64,000 nucleotides of DNA from Psoroptes ovis (lineage: Eukaryota; Arthropoda; Arachnida; Sarcoptiformes; Psoroptidae), in assembly GCA_002943765.1 (NCBI GenBank), contig PQWQ01000009.1:806001-870000 (forward strand), given 5' to 3'. The position numbers and the translations under genes are program-made. Of this stretch, positions 46,156-57,000 are shown piece after piece. Numbering within the stretch: the stretch's first letter is position 1; each line of letters begins with the position of its first letter. The notes beneath the pieces are model-generated. The model had not been told where the DNA came from, did not search any database, and saw only the letters and a program-made list of their open reading frames with translations.

Positions 46156-46646
46156 TTTTTGTAAAAGAAAAATTGTATTAATACTTATTAAATAATTTGA
46201 GAAAAAAGTTTAAAACAATGAACGATCGAAAAATCACAGTAAAACAAAGAAAAATCGAAATAATCAATTTCGAAACTTGAATTTATACATTCACTGCTCA
46301 AAAATAGAACTTCATAAGCGAATTTTTGTATTTTTCACATAGATTTTCACGAAATTTTCAAATAATTTCACTTAATCTAATTTCAACCAAAAGATGCACA
46401 GTGATTTTTTTGAAAAAAAAATCAAACGGAACTTGAAAATTTTCAATTTATTTTTTTTTTATTATTTTACAACTGATTGATTTATCCTTGACAGTATTAC
46501 ATGTAACAACAAACACGTACACATTTATATTAAAAACACTTTTAATATGTCTTACAAGAAAATTGATTCGAAAATTATATTTCCACTTGACCTAAGCGGA
46601 TAAGGTGTATTTAGGCGTTATTCAAATTTATTTATTTTTTCCAATT
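46156..46646. other. Intergenic region, HDDC2 to PLAA
   Basis: About 490 bases of A/T-rich sequence between two minus-strand genes. It should contain the HDDC2 promoter and the PLAA 3' end. Nothing else is visible. Confidence 0.5.
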
Positions 46647-49020
46647 TTAATTAATCATTTCAATTTGTCGTAAACAATAGCGTATTTCAGAATTGTTTGA
46701 AAAATGCTTTTGATATTGTTGTAAACGTTGCAAATATGAATCAGCCAATTGTGAATTGAATTTTGATTGTAATAAATTACCAAATGTATTCATAATTATG
46801 ATTATTACTAAATGAAAATCATTGATTGATTCACACAGTTTCGTTGTTTCAATATGTTGATCATATTCAATAATTTTTTCCATTATCATTTGTTTAAATT
46901 GATGATTTTGTCGTTTTTTATTATCGGCCAATAATACACTATAATTGAACCAAATCGATGCAAAACTCAAATGTACATTTATATTAGATATTAAATCATT
47001 GCATTTGATAATATTTTCTTGAATAAATGCGTAATTTTGATACATAAATTCAGATCCATGAACAGAGCTGAACAAATTCGCTATTACACGTAATGATGTT
47101 AATTGTGTAGGCATATTGCTATCATTACAATTCAAAATTGATTTGAAAAATGATGCTTCTTCTGGTTTCATTTTGTCTGATGATTCCATTTTATGAAGGA
47201 AATATGAGTTAAAATATTTATTGCTCAGCAAAACTCTTAATAAATCATAGACGATAAATTTTTTGTCATTTGGCCATTTGAACAATTTATCCAATGCTGA
47301 ACATAATTCTTCACAGATCGGTTCAGGATTTTCTAATTGATTGCTGGTCACTTCAAGATATTCTGGTGATAAACGAAGATTTTCTTCAACACTTGAATTG
47401 AATTCACAAAATTTTTTTCTAAATGCTTCTAAATTTTTTAACGTTGGCCAAAGTTTGAATTCATAAATTGGAAACACACCGAGCTGATTTTCAATTTTTT
47501 TAGGCTTATAACTAGCATAATTGACTATACACTGTACTAATGATGTTAAGGCACCATAATCTAATTGATTCTGTTCGATGAATGCTTGTGCTACTATCCA
47601 CGGATTTTGATCACGATTGAATGGAAGTTTATAATTTTTACCATTCAATTTAACATTGAAAACTTCATCATAAAATTCATCATTATATGGAACACGACCA
47701 GTGGATGGATCGAATTGTTCTTGATTGTAATCGGGAACATGACCAATCGGTTTCCATGTTTGATGCCATTCATAAACAAGTATTGTATTATCTGAAAGAG
47801 AACGAATTAATCGTCTTTCGCCATCGTTTCTCGGTGGTATATTGATCAAAGAATTTTCTTCATACAATTTTAAATGAGCAATCGATGCGTATGGTATTTT
47901 AGTTTGTTTGACCAACATTTCATCGTAAATCGTTTGATTTTGTTCATCAGGTTGACGATCAATTTGATTGGTGAACACGTATAAAATACCATCACTACCG
48001 GCAGCATAGAATACATGAGCTGATGATGCTATCACTGACCATACGGTAACCGATGGTATTTTAATTGATTGCCAGGGCTCTAATTTTTTTTCATTCCAAA
48101 TATTGATGGCATTATTTTCACCACAAGTAATAAAATATTCTTTATTCAAATAATTTATGTCAAATATAAAATGTTCATGACCAACATAAATACGTTCACA
48201 CATTGCAGTTGTTAAATTCCAGTATCGAACAGTTTGATCATTCGATATTGAATAGAATCCATCATCGTGTTTGCTTAACAATAATCCACGAACACAATCT
48301 TCGTGACCAACAAATTGTTGCTGTTGTCGTGCACAACTATTATCCATTTCATTATTCAAATTCCATAGAATTATTAAACGGTCAGATGATGCTGTTAATA
48401 ATAAATCTGATCGAATAAATTGCAAATCCATCACAGATTGTTGATGACCAACAATTTTTAGAATTTTTTCTAATTGATTTTCTACATTTAATCTGAATAC
48501 AAAGGCAGTGTGATCCCAAGAACCACTTGCTATTCGTGTTTGTGTTGAATCTGTTCTTATAATACACACTAAGCGTTAAAGAAAATTAGACACAAAATAG
48601 AGTCAATTTTCCGAAAACGATACCATTATTTTGATGAAGATTGATGAATTGTGATGCATTCTGTTCATAACCATGAAAAACATATTGATGACCATTAAGA
48701 CAGCCAAATATAAATAAAACAGTCGGTAAATCAGAACGATCCAACACGCAAACAGTTGAGATTTGTGTCGGTAAGAAAAATGTATATTCTGCAGTGAAAT
48801 CAGTGAAACCACTAATTGAGTAATTAGAATAAATAACATTTGAAACATTAAAATTTGCGGCAAAAACTTACTCTAAATCCAAAGAAAAAATTTTCGCTTC
48901 AGAATCACGTGAAATTGTAACCAATTTTCGGCTACCATCGTTAGGATTTTGATATATGACAATTGATCGAATATCATCACGATGTATTTTATTCAATCGA
49001 TAAAAATGAAATTTTTCCAT
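46647..49020 (-). CDS. PLAA: Phospholipase A2-activating protein (PLAA / Ufd3-Doa1)
   Basis: Exons 49020-48872, 48811-48624 and 48568-46647 give 752 residues (human 795). An N-terminal WD40 propeller (about 1-315) includes SGSWDHTAFVF, LLTASSDRLIILWNL and FVGHEDCVRGLLL. It is followed by the ubiquitin-binding PFU domain (about 377-467, KPIGHVPDYNQ and GKNYKLPFNRDQNPWIVAQAFIEQNQL) and a C-terminal helical PUL domain (about 475-752), which binds p97/VCP. The protein links ubiquitin to p97 in endosome, mitochondrial and ER-associated turnover. The ~50-residue Gly/Ser linker seen between PFU and PUL in vertebrates is almost absent. It is divergent from mL44, 283 bases apart. Confidence 0.93.
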
Positions 49021-49303
49021 TTTTTATTCCAAATTCTTATTATTATATACAATTTACAAACAAATTGAAATTAATTTGACAAAATGATGAAACGGCAAAA
49101 ATTTTTTTCATTTTTTCTCATACGGCTATTATTAGTCATGTAGTTCAAAATATGTGTAAATGGTCGAAATAAAATTTCATGTGGTTTTTTTTTCAAATTG
49201 GATTTTTCAATCAGTTGTTCTATTTTTTGAATTAAATAAGAAAAAATCTCACGAAAATCAATCATACCTTTCGGGCGAAATTTTCCAATCATCGAACGCA
49301 AAT

Positions 49304-50493
49304 ATGAATCGTATAGTGATTTCATCTGTTCAATTAAATCGAAAAATTATTTCTGAATTTTTGTGTAAAAATTATTACCATCAATCATTGCAAAAATATT
49401 CATCTCAAACGATAATTAATTATGATGAAATTTCATCCAAATTATCACTAAATCATCATGTTAATGTTCAACAAATACGTGGAATGAAATTATGGAATGA
49501 AAAATTATTGAGAAAAATGTATTGGCGTAAAAAGAGCTTTGATGCTGAACCAGAACGATTACGTTCACGTTCGGAATGGCAAGATTGGGATTATAATTCT
49601 GAATTGTATGCATTTGCACAACGTCTTAAAGAGTCTGATTTGAATAATAGAATTTTAGTGCGTGCATTTACACACCGATCATATGTAAATGAACAACAGA
49701 CTCAACGTCAAAATCTAGGCGTTCAAGATGTTCATGAACATTTTGAAGATAATTCTGAGCTTATCGAATTAGGTGAAAATTTCATGAGAAATTTTTTGTC
49801 ACAATATCTTCGATATCATTTAAGAAAAGCTCCAGAAGAATGTATACAGTCGTTGGTTCAGTATTTAATGTCGATTTCGGTCATGTGTGACATTTCGAAA
49901 TGGATAGGCTGTATTGGTAATTTCATTATTTTGATTTGTTGCTTTTGATTCATTCATTTTCTTTCTTCTTCTCATTAGATCTTGTTCTGTGTTCGGAATT
50001 TCCTCCCAGTGAACAAACATTAGCTGATACAGTTTCAAGTATTGTTGGTGCATTGATAACTACAAATGGAGAAAAACATGCACAAAATTTTGTCATTGAT
50101 TTTATTTGTACATATTTGAATGGTCGAGATCCATTAGAAATATGGCGAATCGATCAATTGAATTTAAATCTTGAAATTTTTCTGCAAAATAAGTATCAAT
50201 CTAATATCAAATGTGAGCCAAGAATTTTGCGACAAAGTGCTGTTGGCTCAATCGAAGCTTGTTACATTGTAGGCATTTATTGCAATCAAAAATTATTAGG
50301 ACAATCTGCAGGTGAATCATTGACAATCGCAAAACGCATGGCTGAAATAGATGCATTTCGGCAAATATTTGGTTTGACGGTACCACAAATAAAGTTTGAA
50401 TACGGTAAACAAGCATATGATCGAGATTATAATGAATTTGATAGCGAAAATTTTCATTTATTCGAATCATCCAAATTGAAAGAAAGATTATGA
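49304..50493 (+). CDS. MRPL44: Mitochondrial large-subunit ribosomal protein mL44
   Basis: Exons 49304-49916 and 49979-50493 join (G|AT) to give 375 residues. The N terminus is basic with hydroxylated residues, a plausible mitochondrial targeting peptide. The RNase III-like domain (about 85-260) contains RILVRAFTHRSYVNEQ, ELIELGENFM and a later TLADTVSSIVGAL. A double-stranded RNA-binding domain (about 285-355) with RQSAVGSIEACYIVGIYCNQKLLGQSAGESL follows. In mL44 the RNase III fold is structural rather than catalytic. I start at ATG 49304; the frame remains open upstream but without convincing targeting sequence. Confidence 0.92.
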
Positions 50494-50588
50494 CAAATTT
50501 CTTGAATGTTTTGTAAATATTATTTAAATAGTGTAATTTTGATTACAATAAATTATAGCGATAAATGGTACAAAATGATTAAAGGAGA

Positions 50589-51074
50589 TCAAATGAGCTT
50601 ATTTTTCACTTTTCGTTTCGATTTTCTCGTAGGTTGTTGTTTCTTTTTATTTTTGGTGCATTTTTTTGCATCTTTTTTCATTTTATCAGTTGATTGTTTT
50701 AAAATTTTATTTTTAGAAATCAATTTAGAATTTCCATTGACTTTCGTTTCATTTTTATTATTATCAGAACAATTATGACCATTTTGTTGTTCATATGAAT
50801 GATTAATCTCGAACAAATCATCATCTAAATTCATGTCTAAATTGCCATTATCATCATGTATGAGGCAACCAGTTTTAATAAAACGTTGATACCATAATCG
50901 AATCGCTTGACGACTAGGTGGACAAATATTATTATTAGTATTATCACTATTTGTATTATGACAAAAACGTTGTCGAAATTTTTCTTGAACATCATCGGTC
51001 GATCTTGAATGATCGAACCAAAAACAACATGCTACCCTTTCTTGTACTGTATAACGATGATGTTCAGCCATCAA
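50589..51074 (-). CDS. DUF4817 helix-turn-helix protein, stand-alone
   Basis: A 161-residue protein. The first ~75 residues match the DUF4817 helix-turn-helix domain: YTVQERVACCFWFDHSRSTD, then FRQRF and CPPSRQAIRLWYQRFIKTGCL. This domain is widespread in arthropods, often in transposon-linked or repetitive genes, and probably binds DNA. It is followed by an acidic Asn/Asp linker and a strongly basic Lys/Arg tail (from about 110), a likely nuclear or nucleic-acid-binding segment. There is no transposase domain. Target and function are unknown. The gene ends 95 bases after mL44, convergently. Confidence 0.75.
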   Translation of the reverse strand: MMAEHHRYTVQERVACCFWFDHSRSTDDVQEKFRQRFCHNTNSDNTNNNICPPSRQAIRLWYQRFIKTGCLIHDDNGNLDMNLDDDLFEINHSYEQQNGHNCSDNNKNETKVNGNSKLISKNKILKQSTDKMKKDAKKCTKNKKKQQPTRKSKRKVKNKLI

Positions 51075-51431
51075 ACCAAAGATTCGAATTTAAAGATTTT
51101 TTCGATTGAAAAATTATTAAATCATTCGACTTTTTTAATTGTTGAAAACACAAAGAATGAAAAAGAGAGAAAGTAACAATATTAAAATATGTCACGTTTG
51201 CCATTAAAAGTGAAAAGAAAAAAAAAATTTACTTGTGTCAAGCGCCATCTAAATATATTATCATATTTGGAATGATCCATTCTTTTTTTTTCAACAAGAA
51301 AAATGATTTTATTTTATTCTGAGAAAATTTACAAAGATATTTGTAGAAACAAAAATGAAAAGATTAAAGTATTGAAAACATATACGAACATATAAACATA
51401 TGAATTTAATCAATGACTGATATGATAATTA
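51075..51431. other. Intergenic region, zinc-finger gene to DUF4817 gene
   Basis: About 360 bases of non-coding sequence. It contains GCGCCATC (51242-51249), the complement of the GATGGCGC motif found in other intergenic regions, and stands out against the A/T background. Confidence 0.5.
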
Positions 51432-53762
51432 TTATTTTCTATTCTTTGTCCATTTCTTTGAACGATGATCATTGGATCCATCGTTTTTCTTATTTCGTTG
51501 TATTCTTGTACGTTTACGACGTTTTCCTCTATAATTTGAATCATTTTCAGCATCATCATCATCATCATCTTCACTGGTTTGATGATTATCATTTGATCTT
51601 GAATGTTGTAGCCGTGCGAATTCATTTCTTTGCGAACCATTATGATCAGATGATGATGATAATGATACTTCTTCATTTCCAGGCAAAAACAATTGTTTTG
51701 TTTGATTAATTTTTGTGCGATTCTCATTTTTGTTTTTGAATTTTTTTTCATTTTCATTCATTAAATTTTTCAATAATTCAATTTTTCTTTCCAAAATTTT
51801 TTCATCAATTTTCGGATGAATATGGCGATAGACACGAATCAAAGAACGATAGTATATAACATGTGATTGTTGTGTATTCATAATTTTACCCGGTTCATTA
51901 TTAAATTTTTGTCTACTTTGAACACTATGCAAATCTAAGATAATATGAAAAAATTGAATTAATTCAAAAAAAAAATCATCAAAAATGAATAAAATAAACA
52001 TACATGCTTGTTTGAAATTGGAGAACGTAAGGCCACATTGCATACAAAAGCAAATATAAAAAGGACTATCGACACCTTTGAATTCAGAAAGTATTTCGGC
52101 AACTTCTTTTTCAATCGAATAATTTTCATCGAATTCTCTCGCTTGTTGAATACGTTCTTTGGAGAAAAATTTACGATCGAGATCATCAATTTTTTGTGGA
52201 TCTATATATTTTGAAAAAATGATACCATTGAATTTATAATCTTGAGTTTTTTCATAAACACTTTTCAGATGTAAATATAATGAACGATAACAATATGACT
52301 GATAATAGCAATCATCTTTACAACAAATCATAACCGTAAAATAATGTTCATTAAGATCATGAAGGGTTTGGTTACAAAATCTACAAACAAAATGATCTAG
52401 TATTTCCAATGAAACGAAAGCATTTTCTTTTCTTCTCAATATCACATTTAAATTTTGTCCAAATTGTTCATTAGTCATCGATAATATTGATTTTTTGAAA
52501 AATAATCCATATTTAGTGGCAAGATGATGTAAATATCTCCAATGAAAGTAATTGTTATTATAAATGAATTGATAAAATTGATTTTGTTCATAGATCTCGG
52601 CATTCATCAATGATTGTGGTGTTCGTTGACTTAATGCCAATAAGCTTGATACTTTGACAGTGGACGTACGATTTTCCACAGTATTTTCGAATAAAGAATT
52701 TAGACCAGCAGAATCTAAATCTTTTGGTGCCCATTTTGAATGATTACGTGTTTTGGGCTGAATAATATTATCATATTTATATTGAATGATGCGATTCGAT
52801 TGATTATCATTATTGAAAAAATTTGGTAATATTATATGTTTTTGATGATTCTTAACAGGATCATCATCTTCACAATTATTTGATTTCAATATTGCGTCAC
52901 ATTCATGATTGATTTGATGATCATTGAGATCATTTTGATTTAAAAATGAACATTCACATTTATTACAAGCATATTGATCACTTATGATTAAATGTTGTAA
53001 AATGTGAATAGATAAATTTTTGATGGTAATATCTAAATTCTTTTTCATATGTTCTTGATCAATGTTGGAATGTAGTAGAGCGGTCAAATGCAGATCAGTA
53101 GGCTGAAGGCAAAATGGACATGGAATCAGCAAATGTTCTTCATCCATATGAGCTATCAATCCATTACGACATTCGACACTAATATTACATTGACTACAGG
53201 GATAAGGTTTTGAATTAGATGAATGATTTTGATCTCTATGTTTTACGTATTCGATAGAATTACGAGAATTTTTCGAACAATGTATGCAGGAATAGTGACC
53301 ACTTTCTTGTTTGATCATTGTTTTATGAGATCTGAGTTCATTACTACTAGAAAATTTTCGACAACAATGACGACAGAAACTATTTTCAGGGATATTAAAA
53401 GCTCGACAATAATGTTCAACAATATGTGAAGGAACTTGTGACAAACGTATTTTACATTTACAAAATGAACAATAAATATCCAACATCAAAGTACGGCTAC
53501 TATGAAAAAAAGTAATACTATTCTTATCTTTATCATCATCATTAACACAATTAGATTGACCATTCATTGCATTCAAATTTTTTAATTGTTGTTCATTACG
53601 TCGTCTTGAGCGATCATCACGAATATTTAAATTTTTATTACGATATGTTCGAGAATTATTATTATTATTATTAGCGCCAATCATACGACCTCTTTCATCC
53701 ATTTGTGCTTGTCGATTATTTATGTTAACAGTCATCGAAAGATTATTTTGTATTGTTACCAT
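51432..53762 (-). CDS. C2H2 zinc-finger protein
   Basis: A probable two-exon gene (53762-52004 and 51934-51432) of 753 residues. A 69-base GT-AG intron (TATGT donor, TCTTAG acceptor) interrupts an otherwise open frame, so the unspliced form would give 776 residues. The N terminus is Asn/Arg-rich. From about residue 97 on there are at least five irregular zinc-finger-like units (CSFCKCKI, FCRHCCRKF...H, YSCIHCSKN, YPCSQCNIS...H, CPFCLQP, YACNKCECSF). A middle region has more Cys/His pairs (FVCRFCNQTL, CFCMQCGLTF). The C-terminal end is acidic, then strongly basic (RGKRRKRTRIQRNKK), a likely nuclear signal. DNA binding is inferred; I do not recognise an orthologue. Confidence 0.8.
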   Translation of the reverse strand: MVTIQNNLSMTVNINNRQAQMDERGRMIGANNNNNNSRTYRNKNLNIRDDRSRRRNEQQLKNLNAMNGQSNCVNDDDKDKNSITFFHSSRTLMLDIYCSFCKCKIRLSQVPSHIVEHYCRAFNIPENSFCRHCCRKFSSSNELRSHKTMIKQESGHYSCIHCSKNSRNSIEYVKHRDQNHSSNSKPYPCSQCNISVECRNGLIAHMDEEHLLIPCPFCLQPTDLHLTALLHSNIDQEHMKKNLDITIKNLSIHILQHLIISDQYACNKCECSFLNQNDLNDHQINHECDAILKSNNCEDDDPVKNHQKHIILPNFFNNDNQSNRIIQYKYDNIIQPKTRNHSKWAPKDLDSAGLNSLFENTVENRTSTVKVSSLLALSQRTPQSLMNAEIYEQNQFYQFIYNNNYFHWRYLHHLATKYGLFFKKSILSMTNEQFGQNLNVILRRKENAFVSLEILDHFVCRFCNQTLHDLNEHYFTVMICCKDDCYYQSYCYRSLYLHLKSVYEKTQDYKFNGIIFSKYIDPQKIDDLDRKFFSKERIQQAREFDENYSIEKEVAEILSEFKGVDSPFYICFCMQCGLTFSNFKQACMFILFIFDDFFFELIQFFHIILDLHSVQSRQKFNNEPGKIMNTQQSHVIYYRSLIRVYRHIHPKIDEKILERKIELLKNLMNENEKKFKNKNENRTKINQTKQLFLPGNEEVSLSSSSDHNGSQRNEFARLQHSRSNDNHQTSEDDDDDDAENDSNYRGKRRKRTRIQRNKKNDGSNDHRSKKWTKNRK

Positions 53763-54084
53763 TTTAGAATTTTAGAAAAACGAAAAAAAATTTAAAAAGT
53801 TTGTTTTTAATGAGTGTTCACAAACAAACAAACACGAGTGAAGGTTCAAACATTGAAGGTTAGTCATAGCATGAAAAATAGAGGCAAAAATAACCGAATT
53901 CGATCGAAAATAATATATGATCCAATGTTGAAGGTTATTTTTTTTCGAACACGTTCTTTATGAATTGGCTCATGTTTTTATCAAACTGATTTTCAAAAAA
54001 AAAAAAAAAAAAAAGATTCGAATTTCAAATTCTTGTCAAATTCATTGTTTTAATGATAAAATTAAAAAATATTCAAGAAATCAA
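53763..54084. promoter_or_regulatory. Divergent promoter region, zinc-finger gene / ATR
   Basis: About 320 bases between head-to-head start codons, so both promoters should be here. It contains a long A run (53998-54014) and ACACGAGTGAAGG-type sequence near 53833. No TATA box can be assigned. Confidence 0.4.
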
Positions 54085-57000
54085 ATGTCGACAGCCATGG
54101 ATAATAAGAAAAATAACGACGAAAATATCATTGATCGTTTGCGCTCTAATTTCGCCAACATAACCAATAGATCATCAATAATTTGTTGGTTGGAACAAAC
54201 AATATATCTATTAAAAAAATATCCATGTTCCATAAATCATTATAATGATATTATTAGCCTTTACTATTCATTAATTTTTGATCTAATTGATGATCAACAT
54301 TTTCGTCATTTATCACCAAACATTGATAATTTTTTAATTGAATTCGAGAAGATATTTTCATCAAAGTGTTCATCAAATAATTCTTCTGAATGGAATCAAT
54401 TGAGTTATCATGATTATTTTTGTAAAAAATTAAATTCTATCACATTTAATCAAGATTTATTAGGCGATGATCCGCTTTTTTCGTCAACGATACCGATTGT
54501 ATTGAGAATAATGATTTTAATAAGTTTAAAATTTCATACATTGACTGAAATCATGTATATAGTTAAAGAGATTCAAAACATAATTGTCACTAATTACAAT
54601 AATTTAAAACAACATCAACATTGGACATCATTGAATGAATTGATTTGTCGATCTATACAAGTATTCACACCAATTATTGTTTCATCCGAACTTAATCGTG
54701 ATATTTTAAATCAAAAACGTTATTTACTTTTACTATTAAACATTGGAATCGGTGTTATCGACGAGAAATATCCATTCATCAAAACACTAGTAACAAGAGC
54801 TTTAAACGAACTAATAACCGAAACAAATATACCATTGATGAATCATTTTCTCAATTTTCAAAAAGATATTGGAAAATTATTATCAAAAAAATTGCAAAAA
54901 AAATTTGACCTCAATATAATGCGTGATTGTTCCGAATATTTGGACATTGATATGTATTCAAATGAATCGTCATTGGCTTGTATAATCATCGATTTCATTA
55001 TTGAATGTGATGAAAGAATATTTCAGTTACTTGATCAAATAAATATTAAACGCAAATTGGAGAAAAAGGCAAAAATTTCTGTGAAATTTAAATATTTCAG
55101 CGATTCTATTGTTCATCTATTCTTCATGTATCCTGATGATACCAATTTTTTAGAAAAAATTTATAAAATGATACTATTCATAAGCCATCATTTTGAATTC
55201 GATGCATTCGAATTATTCCAAAAAATTGATAAAGAATTATCAAATACGATTCTCAAACGTTTTGAACTTAGTTATGATCGTACATTGAAAGCCTTATCAT
55301 TCATATATTTAACATCAAAATTAGAGACAGTCGATAATTTAATGATTATATACCGAATAGATTTGAATTATTTTCAAAAACATGATGATGAATTTCGACG
55401 AATACTTCAACAAAAATTTTTTCCATTTCACATCAATGTTATCGATCATTATTTAATGCGAAATGATCATTATTATAATCAAATTGAAGAGAAAATAATA
55501 GTTTGTAAAAGTTTTCTGAAAACATTACAGATGATTGGTGATAAACTATTGAATATTTATCGAATAAGAATATATTATCTTATACGTTTAATTTTGAATG
55601 AAAATTGTGAAATAAATCCCATAATCGAAATTGGTATGGACATATTTGAACATTTTATTATTCATGTTGATCGAAATTATTTACAACAACAATTTCTTTC
55701 CATCTGTTTGTTGATATCATCATTTTCAGAAGCATTACCGAGACAAACTGTTAATTTATTAAAATTACTGTTTACACACGATTCAATATTAATCACAACT
55801 CATCAATTATCATTTTTATGCATTCAAACTAATAATTCATTGCAACAATTATTGAATAATTTGATGAATGACAATGAAAAGGTTAAAATGATGATTATTC
55901 CGCATTCCTCGGTAAAGACAATCACGACAAATGGAACATCATCACTTCCATCGACCATCAATAGTTATGTTGATGATAATAATAATGATACATCTGATGA
56001 TAATGAAAATTCTCCAATGATATCGGAAAAAAAGCAGCAGCTTATCAATTTAATTAAATATGATCCATTCATTCAGATGTGTAAACAAGTGTATTTTTTG
56101 TTGCAAAAACTATATGAATCAATTGAAATTAATTTAGAAGAAAATATATTGCAACAAATCTATAAATTATTAGAATCGAATAGAGATATCTATTATTTGC
56201 TTTGTGAACAACGTACAATCGATGATTATGATTTCAGTATATTTTTGGCAAATATGCGTATTGACATCGAAGAAATAAATGATAAACCTCAACAAAAATG
56301 TTCTTCAAAAGAAATAACATTGCAGAAATATTTTCAAACCATCATTTTGGTTATGTTTAAATGTTTGAAATTTTCCAAACGTTCGGAAATACAAAAATTA
56401 GCAGCAAATTGTTTGGGCCAAATCGGTGCAATATCATCAACATTTCTTAATTTTAATGTGCCGTTTTCGAATGATGATTATCGTTTTGACATTAAACAAT
56501 CAGCCGAATTCATTGAAAATAGATCAACAATGATTGATTATTCGAATAAACAATTGTTCATTTATAAGAAGCGATCATTCAAATTATTAGTATTAAATAT
56601 TTTAATGGATCAAATACAAAATTCTTATAAAAGTGTTGATTATAATACTGGAAATTACGCAGTACAAAATATTTTACCATTGTTCACGGATACATCGATC
56701 AGCCGTACTGCCAATCTTCTCGGATGTTCAAATTTTGATTTCGATACACAAAATATCCAAAATAATGCGATATCTACTCAAAAAATCGAACAATATGTCA
56801 AAAACATTGATCATTTCACTAAAGAAAATATATCTGATGATTCAAGGAGAACTAAAACATCACCAATAAGTCAAGAATTCGATTTTTATGATCGTTGTGA
56901 TCAGATTAAACAATTTTTGCTCAATGAAAGGAACGAATATCTTAGTGAATCGCTTGATTTGAGTGAAGAATTGAAGAATTTTCGAATCATTTATGAAAGT

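Noticed and set aside
49160..49303. Upstream extension of the mL44 frame
   Set aside because: Does not begin with ATG, overlaps the bidirectional promoter with PLAA and reads as random Phe/Lys-rich sequence.
53965..54084. Upstream extension of the ATR frame
   Set aside because: It contains no ATG and encodes a poly-Lys stretch from an A run; the ATG at 54085 is the sensible start.
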